Under the pieces are notes generated by a model. It was not told the DNA's origin. It ran no database searches and saw only the letters and a program-made list of their open reading frames with translations. The translations under genes and the position numbers were made by a program. DNA of 64,000 bases from Bacillota bacterium (lineage in GTDB: Bacteria > Bacillota > Bacilli > Desulfuribacillales > Desulfuribacillaceae), in NCBI GenBank assembly GCA_023388635.1, contig JAEWFW010000061.1, forward strand, positions 1-64,000. Reading direction: 5' to 3'. Shown one piece after another: positions 25,639 to 35,700 of the stretch (position 1 is the first letter of the stretch; the number at the start of each line of letters is the position of its first letter).

Positions 25639-26261
25639 TACGCAAACACCTCCTCCACTTTCGATACAGCGTCTTTGGTAATGACAAGCTTGTCATGTGC
25701 GACCAAATCTAGTACGTTAATGCCGGTGGCTTGAACAAATTTCACACCCGGAATATTGCGTGCCGATAGGTATAAGTTCATATCTTCCTCACAACCTACA
25801 ACAAGTACTTTTTGTCCGGCATTTAATTTTTCAAGCAATTTCACCATTTCCTTCGTCTTAGGCGCTGCGAATTGCAATTGATCCAATACAAAAATCTCTT
25901 CGTTTGCCACTTTCAAAGATAAAGCTGATTTTAACGCCAATCTGCGAACCTTTTTAGGCAATTTATATGCATAACTGCGAGGAGTTGGTCCGAATACGAT
26001 TCCTCCACCCTTCCATTGTGGTGAACGGATAGAACCTTGACGAGCACGACCTGTCCCTTTTTGTTTCCACGGCTTACGACCACCACCACGTACCTCAGAA
26101 CGGCTTTTTACCGCATGAGTACCGCGACGCATCGAAGCTTTTTGCATCAAAATTGCGTCATATAGTACGCCTTTATTAGGAGTTATGCCGAATACCTGCT
26201 CACTTAACTCAACATCCCCGACTTGTTCTCCATTTATGTTATATAATGCTACTTTAGGCAT
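25638..26261 (-). CDS. rplD: 50S ribosomal protein L4
   Basis: 207 residues. The tunnel loop is marked by SEVRGGGRKPWKQKGTGRAR followed by GSIRSPQWKGGG, and the globular part by PKKVRRLALKSALS. In E. coli L4 represses the S10 operon; in Bacilli the leader differs, so the same control here is uncertain. It follows rplC after 30 nt. Confidence 0.97.
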   Translation of the reverse strand: MPKVALYNINGEQVGDVELSEQVFGITPNKGVLYDAILMQKASMRRGTHAVKSRSEVRGGGRKPWKQKGTGRARQGSIRSPQWKGGGIVFGPTPRSYAYKLPKKVRRLALKSALSLKVANEEIFVLDQLQFAAPKTKEMVKLLEKLNAGQKVLVVGCEEDMNLYLSARNIPGVKFVQATGINVLDLVAHDKLVITKDAVSKVEEVFA

Positions 26262-26291
26262 TTACGAGTCCTCCTTTCTTGAAAATATCCC

Positions 26292-26921
26292 TTATTTCAC
26301 GCTTTTAATCGCTTTTTTTATGATAATTTGACCTTTTTTCGGTCCTGGCACGGCACCTTTAATAAGAAGTAAGTTGCGTTCCACGTCAATCTTGACGATT
26401 TCAAGATTTTGTACTGTCACTCTTTCTCCGCCCATGCGTCCTGCCAATTTTTTGCCTTTGAATACGCGTGCAGCGTCTACCGCACCCATTGATCCAGGTC
26501 CGCGATGGTAACGAGAACCGTGAGCCATTGGTCCACGAGAGAAATTGTGACGTTTAATCGGTCCTTGGAAGCCCTTTCCCTTTGAAGTACCAGTGACGTC
26601 AACTTCCTCACCAGCTTCAAATATGCTAACAGTCACTTCCTTGCCAACTTCATACTCGTCTAGATTCACTCCTCTTACTTCTCTAACGAAGCGCTTAGGA
26701 GTGGAGCCTGCTTTTTTGAAATGACCAAGTTTCGCTTTGTTTACACGATGTTCTTTTTGGTCAGCAAATCCGATTTGAATTGCTTCATAGCCGTCTGTCT
26801 CGATTGTCTTCTTTTGCAATACTACGCAAGGTCCAGCTTCGATTACAGTCACAGGAAACACTTGACCGTTTTCACCGAAAACTTGAGTCATACCAAGTTT
26901 TTTACCTAAGATTCCTTTCAT
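26292..26921 (-). CDS. rplC: 50S ribosomal protein L3
   Basis: 209 residues starting MKGILGKKLGMTQVF, with the finger region SKGKGFQGPIKRHNFSRGPM and HGSRYHRGPGSMG reaching the peptidyl-transferase centre. L3 is an assembly initiator of the 50S. It follows rpsJ after a 68-nt gap and is the second gene of the S10 operon. Confidence 0.97.
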   Translation of the reverse strand: MKGILGKKLGMTQVFGENGQVFPVTVIEAGPCVVLQKKTIETDGYEAIQIGFADQKEHRVNKAKLGHFKKAGSTPKRFVREVRGVNLDEYEVGKEVTVSIFEAGEEVDVTGTSKGKGFQGPIKRHNFSRGPMAHGSRYHRGPGSMGAVDAARVFKGKKLAGRMGGERVTVQNLEIVKIDVERNLLLIKGAVPGPKKGQIIIKKAIKSVK

Positions 26922-26989
26922 GCTTGTGCACCTCCCAGTTACATGTTTTGTATTTATGAAACATACTCTTTAGTATAGTAGTTTCCCGA

Positions 26990-27298
26990 TTAAAGTTTGA
27001 TCTCAATGTCAACACCTGACGGAAGATCCAATCTCATCAATGAATCCACAGTTTGTGGTGTTGGGTTGATGATATCAATTAAACGTTTGTGTGTTCTCAT
27101 CTCGAACTGTTCACGAGAATCTTTGTATTTATGAACTGCTCTCAAGATAGTATAGATTGCCTTCTCTGTCGGCAATGGGATCGGTCCTGAAACAGTAGCA
27201 CCTGAATCCTTTGCTGTTTTGCAGATTTTCTCTGCCGATTGATCGAGAATTTGATGATCATAAGCTTTCAAACGAATACGAATCTTTTGTTTTGCCAT
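26990..27298 (-). CDS. rpsJ: 30S ribosomal protein S10 (NusE)
   Basis: 102 residues from the ATG at 27298, which has AAGGAGG 9 nt upstream: AKQKIRIRLKAYDHQILDQS, then GPIPLPTEKAIYTILRA and HKRLIDIINPTPQTVDSLM. S10 works in the 30S head and also as NusE, binding NusB and NusG in antitermination. The longer ORF to 27370 runs through the conserved leader and is rejected. It is the first gene of the S10 operon. Confidence 0.97.
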   Translation of the reverse strand: MAKQKIRIRLKAYDHQILDQSAEKICKTAKDSGATVSGPIPLPTEKAIYTILRAVHKYKDSREQFEMRTHKRLIDIINPTPQTVDSLMRLDLPSGVDIEIKL

Positions 27299-27420
27299 TA
27301 CAATTACCTCCTTTTTCGCCCATTTTGGAAAATAGACTTCTCCGTGAAAATTCTCCCACACCCCAGCCATGGCAAACCTGCCAGGCGTGTCGGCAACCTC
27401 TCACATCAACGCAGTCAACA
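27299..27420 (-). promoter_or_regulatory. S10 operon 5' leader
   Basis: The transcript from the promoter at 27428-27456 has a roughly 120-nt leader. It contains a TGGCA-GGTT-TGCCA hairpin nested in a larger stem formed by CACGCC and GGGGTG. From memory this resembles the leader upstream of rpsJ in other Bacilli, so I call it a conserved regulatory leader; the regulator is not shown by the sequence. Confidence 0.5.
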
Positions 27421-27427
27421 ATACAAA

Positions 27428-27456
27428 ATTATATATGATACGTTGTGCAAATGCAA
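27428..27456 (-). promoter_or_regulatory. Sigma-A promoter of the S10 operon
   Basis: TTGCAT (27451-27456) and a perfect TATAAT (27428-27433), both read on the minus strand, are 17 bp apart. The predicted transcript starts about 120 nt before rpsJ. Confidence 0.8.
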
Positions 27457-27523
27457 GCGTTTTCTGTAGAAAACTCTACTTTTTTTTAAATCTTTGTGCA
27501 TTTTATTTCACTATAGGTAATCC

Positions 27524-27648
27524 GCAGAGGGGGCGGGGTGTTTCGAAGGAGCGTCAGCGATCGCCTTTGCCGGCGAATTTCCACCGCAGTTCAAATCAAA
27601 AGAAATTCGCCGCCAACAGCGACCGTAGAAACACCCCGCCCCCTCTGC
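27524..27648. repeat. 125-bp GC-rich palindromic element between tuf and rpsJ
   Basis: The outer arms (27524-27544 and 27628-27648) are 21-nt perfect inverted repeats made mainly of G on one side and C on the other. Inner arms GGCGAATTTC (27572-27581) and GAAATTCGCC (27602-27611) are also perfect, around a 20-nt loop. The element is far richer in GC than the AT-rich DNA on both sides. It lacks the position and T-run of a terminator. It looks like an inserted palindromic repeat (REP- or MITE-like) or a structured RNA. Confidence 0.75.
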
Positions 27649-27727
27649 CTCCGAACGCACAATCTGCTTATAAAATATCCCCTTCTTCACTGGCAAACTA
27701 CGGCATCAAACGTTTTATTTTACAACA

Positions 27728-27761
27728 CAAAAAAGCAGGCAGCGCCGAAGCACCACCTGCT
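27728..27761 (-). terminator. Terminator of tuf with a UUCG tetraloop
   Basis: Read on the minus strand, a 12-bp stem including a few G-U pairs (arms 27750-27761 and 27734-27745) closes a TTCG loop (27746-27749) and is followed by six T. It lies 34 nt after the tuf stop and ends the str operon. Confidence 0.9.
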
Positions 27762-27794
27762 CTTTATATGTTTTGTCTTTTGCAGACAAAGTAA

Positions 27795-28985
<1,191 letters not shown>

Positions 28986-29089
28986 GTTAATCATTCACTC
29001 CTTAATTAAATTTAAAATGTACTATATTGTTGCATATCGTTTCTTAAATCATTTGGCATAATTTAAGGTTATGCTTGTTTGTTTGCTTA

Positions 29090-31162
29090 TTAACTTTGTT
29101 TGCTGATAATTTCCTCGGAAATATTCTTCGGAACTTGTTCATAATGTGACATTTCCATTGAGTACACGCCACGACCTTGCGTTCTGGAACGTAAAGTTGT
29201 TGCGTAACCGAACATTTCGGATAATGGCACATATGCGCGAATGACTTGTGCGCCGGCACGGCTTTCCATACCGTCAACACGTCCACGACGGGAGTTAACG
29301 TCACCCATGACATCACCCATGTATTCTTCTGGAACAGTAATTTCTACTTTCATAATTGGTTCCAGTAATACAGGATCACACTTGCTCTTAGCTGCTTTAA
29401 GCGCTAGGGAGCCGGCAATTTTAAATGCCATTTCTGATGAGTCAACATCGTGGTAAGAACCGTCAACCAAAGTTGCTTTTACATCGACCAATGGATATCC
29501 GGCTAAAACACCGTTTTTCATTGAATCTTTAATACCCGCATCAACTGCCGGAATGTATTCTTTCGGGATTGCTCCACCGACAACTTTATTGACAAACTCA
29601 TAGCCTTTTCCTTGTTCTTGTGGTTCAAATTCAACCCAAACGTGACCGAATTGTCCACGACCACCGGATTGGCGTACAAACTTTCCTTCCACTTTAGCGT
29701 GGGAACGGAATGTTTCTCTGTAAGCAACCTGTGGTTTACCTACATCTGCTTGTACCTTGAATTCTCTTTGTAAGCGGTCTACGATGATATCAAGGTGCAA
29801 TTCTCCCATTCCGGAGATAATTGTCTGTCCAGACTCTTCATCTGTATGTGCTCTGAAAGTCGGATCTTCTTCTGCCAATTTTCCAAGTGCCAAGGACATT
29901 TTGTCATGGTCTGCTTTTGATTTTGGCTCAATCGCTACATCGATAACCGGTTCTGGGAACACCATTGACTCCAATACGATAGGAGCTTTTTCATCACATA
30001 ATGTATCTCCAGTCGTCGTATCTTTCAGACCTACAGCTGCTGCAATGTCTCCGGAGTAGACAGTTTTAATCTCTTCACGGTGGTTTGCATGCATCTGCAG
30101 AATACGTCCAAGACGCTCGCGCTTATTCTTTGTTGAATTTAATACATACGTTCCGCTATCCACTGTACCGGAATATACGCGGAAGAATGCCAATTTACCA
30201 ACAAACGGGTCAGTCATAATTTTAAATGCCAATGCTGAGAACGGTTCTTCATCGCTTGAATGACGAACTGATTCTTCTTCACCATCGTTGATCAAGCCTT
30301 TAATCGCTGGTACATCCAATGGAGATGGCATATAATCGATAACTCCGTCTAACAGAGCCTGAACACCTTTGTTTTTATATGATGATCCACAAAAAACTGG
30401 GATAATCTGTACATTACATACACCTTTACGGAGACAACTTTTGATTTCTTCTGTTGTAAGTTCTTCCCCTTCAAGGTATTTCATCATGATTTCTTCATCC
30501 AATTCAGCGACTGCATCCAATAATGCCGCACGGTATTCCTCAGCCTTTTCTTGTAATTCAGCCGGAATTTCACGTGCTTCGCTTCGTGTTCCTAAGTCGT
30601 CAAGGTATACATATGCTTTCATTTCTACGAGATCGACAACGCCTTCGAAATGCTCCTCAGCTCCGATCGGCAGTTGTACAGGCACTGCGTTCGCCTTTAA
30701 GCGGTCACGCATCATCGATACGGCGCGATAAAAGTCGGCACCCAAGATGTCCATTTTATTTACATATGCAATACGAGGAACGTGGTATTTATCAGCTTGT
30801 CTCCAAACTGTTTCTGATTGCGGTTCAACTCCGCCTTTGGCACAGAATACTCCCACCGCTCCATCAAGTACACGCAGTGAACGCTCAACTTCTACTGTGA
30901 AGTCTACGTGTCCAGGTGTATCAATGATGTTGACTCGATGTTCTTTCCACTGAGCTGTTGTCGCTGCAGAAGTGATTGTGATTCCACGCTCTTGTTCTTG
31001 CTCCATCCAGTCCATGGTGGCAGCTCCATCATGTGTTTCACCTATCTTGTGAAGACGACCCGTGTAGAATAAAATTCTCTCAGTTGTTGTCGTCTTACCT
31101 GCATCAATGTGAGCCATAATACCAATGTTACGGGTTTTTTCAAGTGAAAACTGTCGTGCCAC
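29090..31162 (-). CDS. fusA: Elongation factor G
   Basis: 690 residues with G1 AHIDAGKTTT, G3 DTPGHVDF and G4 NKMD, then domains II-V including ESGQTIISGMGELHLDI and the GVDARRG-like SRRGRVDGMESRAGAQ of domain V. EF-G drives translocation and, with RRF, ribosome recycling. It lies between rpsG and tuf. Confidence 0.98.
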   Translation of the reverse strand: MARQFSLEKTRNIGIMAHIDAGKTTTTERILFYTGRLHKIGETHDGAATMDWMEQEQERGITITSAATTAQWKEHRVNIIDTPGHVDFTVEVERSLRVLDGAVGVFCAKGGVEPQSETVWRQADKYHVPRIAYVNKMDILGADFYRAVSMMRDRLKANAVPVQLPIGAEEHFEGVVDLVEMKAYVYLDDLGTRSEAREIPAELQEKAEEYRAALLDAVAELDEEIMMKYLEGEELTTEEIKSCLRKGVCNVQIIPVFCGSSYKNKGVQALLDGVIDYMPSPLDVPAIKGLINDGEEESVRHSSDEEPFSALAFKIMTDPFVGKLAFFRVYSGTVDSGTYVLNSTKNKRERLGRILQMHANHREEIKTVYSGDIAAAVGLKDTTTGDTLCDEKAPIVLESMVFPEPVIDVAIEPKSKADHDKMSLALGKLAEEDPTFRAHTDEESGQTIISGMGELHLDIIVDRLQREFKVQADVGKPQVAYRETFRSHAKVEGKFVRQSGGRGQFGHVWVEFEPQEQGKGYEFVNKVVGGAIPKEYIPAVDAGIKDSMKNGVLAGYPLVDVKATLVDGSYHDVDSSEMAFKIAGSLALKAAKSKCDPVLLEPIMKVEITVPEEYMGDVMGDVNSRRGRVDGMESRAGAQVIRAYVPLSEMFGYATTLRSRTQGRGVYSMEMSHYEQVPKNISEEIISKQS

Positions 31163-31197
31163 TGATTTTCCTCCTTAATATAGTAACGCAGATTAAC

Positions 31198-31668
31198 CTA
31201 CCAACGGTAGTGAGCAAATGCTTTATTTGCCTCTGCCATCTTATGTGTCTCTTCGCGTTTCTTGACGCTTGCTCCGGTATTGTTAGCAGCGTCTACGATT
31301 TCATTGGCAAGGCGTTCTTCCATTGTCTTTTCATTGCGAAGACGAGAATAATTCACCAACCAACGAAGCCCCAATGTAATTTTTCTCTCCGGCTTAACTT
31401 CGATCGGCACTTGATAGTTTGCACCACCAACACGACGAGCTTTCACCTCAAGAACCGGCATGATATTCTTAAGTGCTTGATCAAATACTTCCGTAGGTTC
31501 TTGACCTGTTTTTTCGCGAATAATTTCGAACGCATTATACAATATACGTTGCGATACTCCACGCTTACCATCAATCATCAATTTATTGATTAAACGAGTG
31601 ACAAGTTTACTGTTATACACCGGGTCAGGTAATACATCCCTACGAGGCACTGGTCCTTTTCTTGGCAT
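31198..31668 (-). CDS. rpsG: 30S ribosomal protein S7
   Basis: 156 residues: PRKGPVPRRDVLPDPVYNSK, LINKLMIDGKRGVSQRILYN, and the C-terminal GASVKKREETHKMAEANKAF. S7 starts assembly of the 30S head and contacts E-site tRNA. It follows rpsL after 35 nt. Confidence 0.98.
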   Translation of the reverse strand: MPRKGPVPRRDVLPDPVYNSKLVTRLINKLMIDGKRGVSQRILYNAFEIIREKTGQEPTEVFDQALKNIMPVLEVKARRVGGANYQVPIEVKPERKITLGLRWLVNYSRLRNEKTMEERLANEIVDAANNTGASVKKREETHKMAEANKAFAHYRW

Positions 31669-31703
31669 ACTGTTGCCTCCTTTGTACTATATTTTTATTA
31701 CAA

Positions 31704-32120
31704 TTATTTTTTCTTAGGTCGTTTCGCTCCATATTTCGAACGTGCTTGCAGTCTGTTTTGTACCCCAGATGTATCAAGCGCACCACGAACTATATGATAA
31801 CGTACCCCTGGTAAGTCTTTTACACGTCCACCACGCACGAGAACAACGGAGTGTTCTTGTAAGTTATGTCCGATTCCAGGAATGTACGCAGTAACCTCAA
31901 TGATATTAGACAAACGCACACGAGCGTATTTACGAAGAGCTGAGTTCGGCTTCTTCGGAGTCATTGTTCCGACACGCGTACATACCCCACGTTTTTGCGG
32001 AGAGCTTTGGTTTGTCTGAGCTTTTTTGAAGCTATTGTACCCTTTTTGCAAAGCAGGTGAATTTGATTTTACTACCTTGTCTTCGCGACCTTTACGCACT
32101 AATTGGTTGATTGTTGGCAC
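31704..32120 (-). CDS. rpsL: 30S ribosomal protein S12
   Basis: 138 residues from a GTG at 32120 (GGAGGTG 8 nt upstream), giving the family start PTINQLVRKGRED. The decoding loops are TPKKPNSALRKYARVRL and GGRVKDLPGVRYH; the lysines usually changed in streptomycin resistance are present, so the protein looks wild type. The longer frame to 32219 runs through the intergenic region and is rejected. Confidence 0.97.
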   Translation of the reverse strand: MPTINQLVRKGREDKVVKSNSPALQKGYNSFKKAQTNQSSPQKRGVCTRVGTMTPKKPNSALRKYARVRLSNIIEVTAYIPGIGHNLQEHSVVLVRGGRVKDLPGVRYHIVRGALDTSGVQNRLQARSKYGAKRPKKK

Positions 32121-32244
32121 TTTCTGTCCACCTCCTTTCAATAATAAGCCCACAGTTCCAGGCGGTTCGTATATTCCCAAATGAAAAGTCTTTGATAGCA
32201 GGTCGAGACAAAATCCCAACCTGCCTCAAAAACACATTGGCAAT

Positions 32245-32496
32245 TTATTGATTTATAATCGCAACTGTCGCCGCACAAACTTCAATCCCACAAGCATATC
32301 CTAATTTTCTCATGGAATCTACCCAAGAAAAAGGAACCGATGCTTGATTGCATTTGACTATGATTTCCTGTGTGATTTCGGTATCGGCATCATTGGCAAT
32401 GATCACTTCGATTGCTTGACTGCGCTCAATTGCGCGCAATGTCTGTTTCACGCCTATAGCAATTTCTTTAGCTTGTTGCACTTTCAGGTATGTCAA
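32245..32496 (-). CDS. rplGB: L7Ae/L30e family RNA-binding protein (YbxF-like)
   Basis: 83 residues starting at a TTG (32496) with AAGGGGG 9 nt upstream, which aligns with YbxF of B. subtilis: TYLKVQQAKEIAIGVKQTL, ANDADTEIT and KLGYACGIEVCAATVAI. YbxF binds kink-turn RNA and associates with ribosomes. It stands first in the str operon, directly before rpsL, as in other Bacilli. The upstream ATG at 32523 adds residues that include the ribosome-binding site. Confidence 0.9.
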   Translation of the reverse strand: MTYLKVQQAKEIAIGVKQTLRAIERSQAIEVIIANDADTEITQEIIVKCNQASVPFSWVDSMRKLGYACGIEVCAATVAIINQ

Positions 32497-32547
32497 TGAA
32501 CGAATCCCCCTTGCTCTGTGCATTCATCCATATTCACACACTTGGAT

Positions 32548-32576
32548 ATATTATCATTTTCGAAATTTGTTGTCAA
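32548..32576 (-). promoter_or_regulatory. Sigma-A promoter of the str operon
   Basis: TTGACA (32571-32576) and TAATAT (32548-32553), read on the minus strand, are 17 bp apart and lie about 50 nt before the YbxF-like gene. They would drive rplGB-rpsL-rpsG-fusA-tuf. Confidence 0.85.
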
Positions 32577-32631
32577 TAGCTGCTCGTAATTTTTTTGTTC
32601 ACTTGAAGAAAATCCGACTGTGCAAAGAAAA

Positions 32632-32744
32632 TTGAAGCAATTTCTTAATTCAGGTGGAGACTCCATCTGAATTGTAGAACTGCAAATGCATGATTTACTT
32701 GGCGTTGGGCTCCCACCTATAGAGGTGAGAGACTTACGCCAAGT
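32632..32744 (-). mobile_element. Possible IS200/IS605-type end or remnant downstream of rpoC
   Basis: Two hairpins lie just past the rpoC stop. The larger pairs ACTTGGCG (32697-32704) with CGCCAAGT (32737-32744), and inside it CTCCCACCT (32710-32718) with AGGTGAGAG (32723-32731). The smaller pairs TTCAGGTGGA (32649-32658) with TCCATCTGAA (32662-32671) and is followed on the minus strand by TTAAGAA. Neither has a T-run. Subterminal imperfect hairpins ending in such a tail are typical of IS200/IS605 right ends and the 3' part of TnpB guide RNAs. No transposase or TnpB remains, so this is inferred. Confidence 0.45.
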
Positions 32745-32757
32745 TAGTCAGGTGAAA

Positions 32758-35700
32758 TTATCCTTCGCTCTTAGATTCCGCAAGCTCGATATTTGTATTG
32801 CGGTATCGACCCATACCCGTACCTGCCGGTATGAGTTTTCCAATGATGACATTCTCTTTCAGTCCAATTAACCGATCGATCTTGCCTTTGATCGCCGCAT
32901 CAGTCAATACTCTGGTCGTCTCTTGGAACGAAGCCGCCGACAAGAATGAATCTGTTTCTAAGGATGCTTTTGTTATACCGAACAGGACAGGTCTGGCAAC
33001 TGCCGGATCTTTCCCAGCGGCAAACGCGCGCTTATTCTCTTCTTCAAATTCGTTCACGTCTGCATACGTTCCCGGCAACAAATGCGTATCTCCTTGATCG
33101 ATGATCTTAACTTTGCGCAGCATTTGTCTAACCATAACTTCAATGTGCTTGTCGGCAATATCAACACCCTGCAAACGATATACACGTTGTACTTCACGGA
33201 TCAGGTAATTTTGTACTCCGCGTATGCCACGTACAACCAACAGTTCTTTCGGATCAATAGATCCTTCAGTTAACTCTTGTCCAGGGATGACCTTCATATC
33301 TTTATATACTTTAATTCTTGAATTGTATGGAATTGGGTAAATCTTATTCTCGTACTCTCCCTGAATTTCAACTTCCCTTTTCCCTTTAGCGTCACGAACG
33401 TCGATGACTACGCCTTCGATTTCTGAGATAACTGCTTGACCTTTTGGATTTCTCGCTTCAAATAATTCCTGAATACGAGGTAAACCCTGTGTAATATCGT
33501 CTCCGGCTACCCCACCAGTATGGAACGTACGCATTGTCAACTGTGTTCCCGGCTCGCCAATCGATTGTGCCGCGATAATCCCGACAGCTTCACCGATTTC
33601 TACGTTATTGCCTGTCGCCAAGTTGCGCCCGTAGCATTTGATGCATACGCCGTGATTTGTCTTACACGTAATGATCGAGCGAATGCGAACTTTCTTGATG
33701 CCCACTGCTACGATATATTCTGCCATATTGTCGTCAATCATTTCGTCTTTTGCGACCAGGACTTCTTGTGTCTCCGGATGTAAGATATCTTCGAAGCACA
33801 CGCGACCGGCAATTCGTTCAGACAGATCCTGAATGATTTCACTTCCGTCACGCATATCTTCTACTTCTAGGAAACGATCTGTACCGCAATTTTCTTCGCG
33901 AACGATTACATCTTGCGCGACATCGACTAGGCGACGTGTCAAATATCCCGAGTCGGCAGTTCTTAACGCTGTATCTGCCAAGCCCTTCCGAGCTCCGTGC
34001 GTGGAGATGAAGTACTCCAATACGGTCAGCCCCTCACGGAAGTTCGAACGAATCGGCAATTCAATGATCCGACCACTCGGATTTGCCATCAAACCACGCA
34101 TACCGGCAAGCTGGGTAATCTGCGACACGTTACCGCGCGCTCCCGAGTTCGCCATCATATAGATCGAATTGTGGCGATCCAATGTGCTCATCAATTCTTT
34201 TGTGATATCGTCTTTTGCCGCACTCCAAATGGAGATAATCCGGTCATATCGCTCATTGTCTGTAATCAAACCGCGTTTAAATTGCTTAACAACCGTGTTG
34301 ACTTTCTCATCAGCGTCTTGTAAAATCGTGAACTTCTCTTCCGGCACAATAATGTCGGATACGGCAATGGTAATCCCCGCCTTTGTAGCGTATTGGAATG
34401 CCAATGCTTTGATTTTATCGAGAATTTGCGATGTTTTCGTCGCTTTGTATCGGTTGAAGCACTCACCGACGATTTTTCCGAGATTTCCTTTAGTCAATGC
34501 CGGAACTTCGTCTATCTGTGCAATAAATTCACGGGTGTTGACGCCTTTTTCAAATATAAAGAAACGGTCGGAAATCTTCTCGGTCATGTTTTCTGATGTC
34601 GCTTCCATGATATACGGATAATCCGCAGGGAAAATTTCGTTGAATATCAGTTTTCCTACCGTCGTAACGAGCAATGCATTTTGCTGACGCTCGGTAAAAT
34701 TGCTTTTCTTGACAGTTTTTGCTGGAACAGCAATCAGTGTGTGTAAAGACAATTGATTATTTTGATACGCCATGATCGCTTCATTCGGATTATAGAAAAC
34801 TTTTCCTTCGCCCGGCTCACCCTTTTTCGTGATTGTCAGATAGTAGCAACCGAGTACCATATCTTGCGTTGGTGTGACGACCGGTTTTCCGTCTTTCGGA
34901 TTCAGTATGTTATGCGAGGCAAGCATTAACAGGCGCGCTTCTGCCTGCGCTTCCGAAGAAAGCGGCACGTGCACTGCCATCTGGTCGCCGTCGAAGTCGG
35001 CATTGTATGCCGTACATACGAGCGGATGCAAGCGAATCGCTTTTCCTTCCACCAGAATAGGTTCGAACGCCTGAATTCCCAGACGGTGCAATGTCGGAGC
35101 ACGGTTCAAAAGCACCGGATGTTCCTTAATGACTTCTTCCAGTACGTCCCATACCTCAGGATGTACGCGCTCAACTTTGCGCTTCGCACTCTTTATGTTA
35201 TGAGCAATTTTCTTCGCTACCAATTCTTTCATGACAAACGGCTTGAACAATTCCAATGCCATCTTTTTCGGCAAACCACATTGATACATCTGCAAATTCG
35301 GTCCGACGACGATAACAGAACGTCCGGAATAGTCAACGCGCTTACCCAATAGGTTTTGACGGAATCGACCTTGTTTTCCTTTCAGCATATGGCTGAGGGA
35401 TTTTAATGGTCGGTTGCCCGGTCCTGTAACCGGTCGGCCGCGGCGCCCGTTATCAATTAACGCATCCACTGCTTCTTGCAGCATGCGTTTTTCGTTTTGC
35501 ACGATAATTTCCGGCGCTCCAAGGTCTAACAGACGCTTCAAACGGTTGTTGCGGTTGATTACGCGACGGTATAAGTCATTCAAATCGGATGTCGCAAAAC
35601 GTCCGCCGTCCAACTGCACCATCGGGCGCAATTCCGGTGGAATTACCGGCAATACATCGAGAATCATCCAATCCGGCATGTTGCCTGACGCTTTAAAAGC

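Noticed and set aside
27524..27648. CRISPR array
   Set aside because: There is only one inverted-repeat structure, with no series of direct repeats and spacers. No CRISPR array was seen anywhere in the window.
27369..27794. ORFs on both strands running through the tuf-rpsJ intergenic region
   Set aside because: They cross the S10 promoter, the palindrome and the tuf terminator; their products are low-complexity and they lack ribosome-binding sites.
32697..32744. Ordinary rho-independent terminator for rpoC
   Set aside because: The stem is strong, but neither side is followed by a T-run on the minus strand, so I list it as a possible mobile-element end instead.
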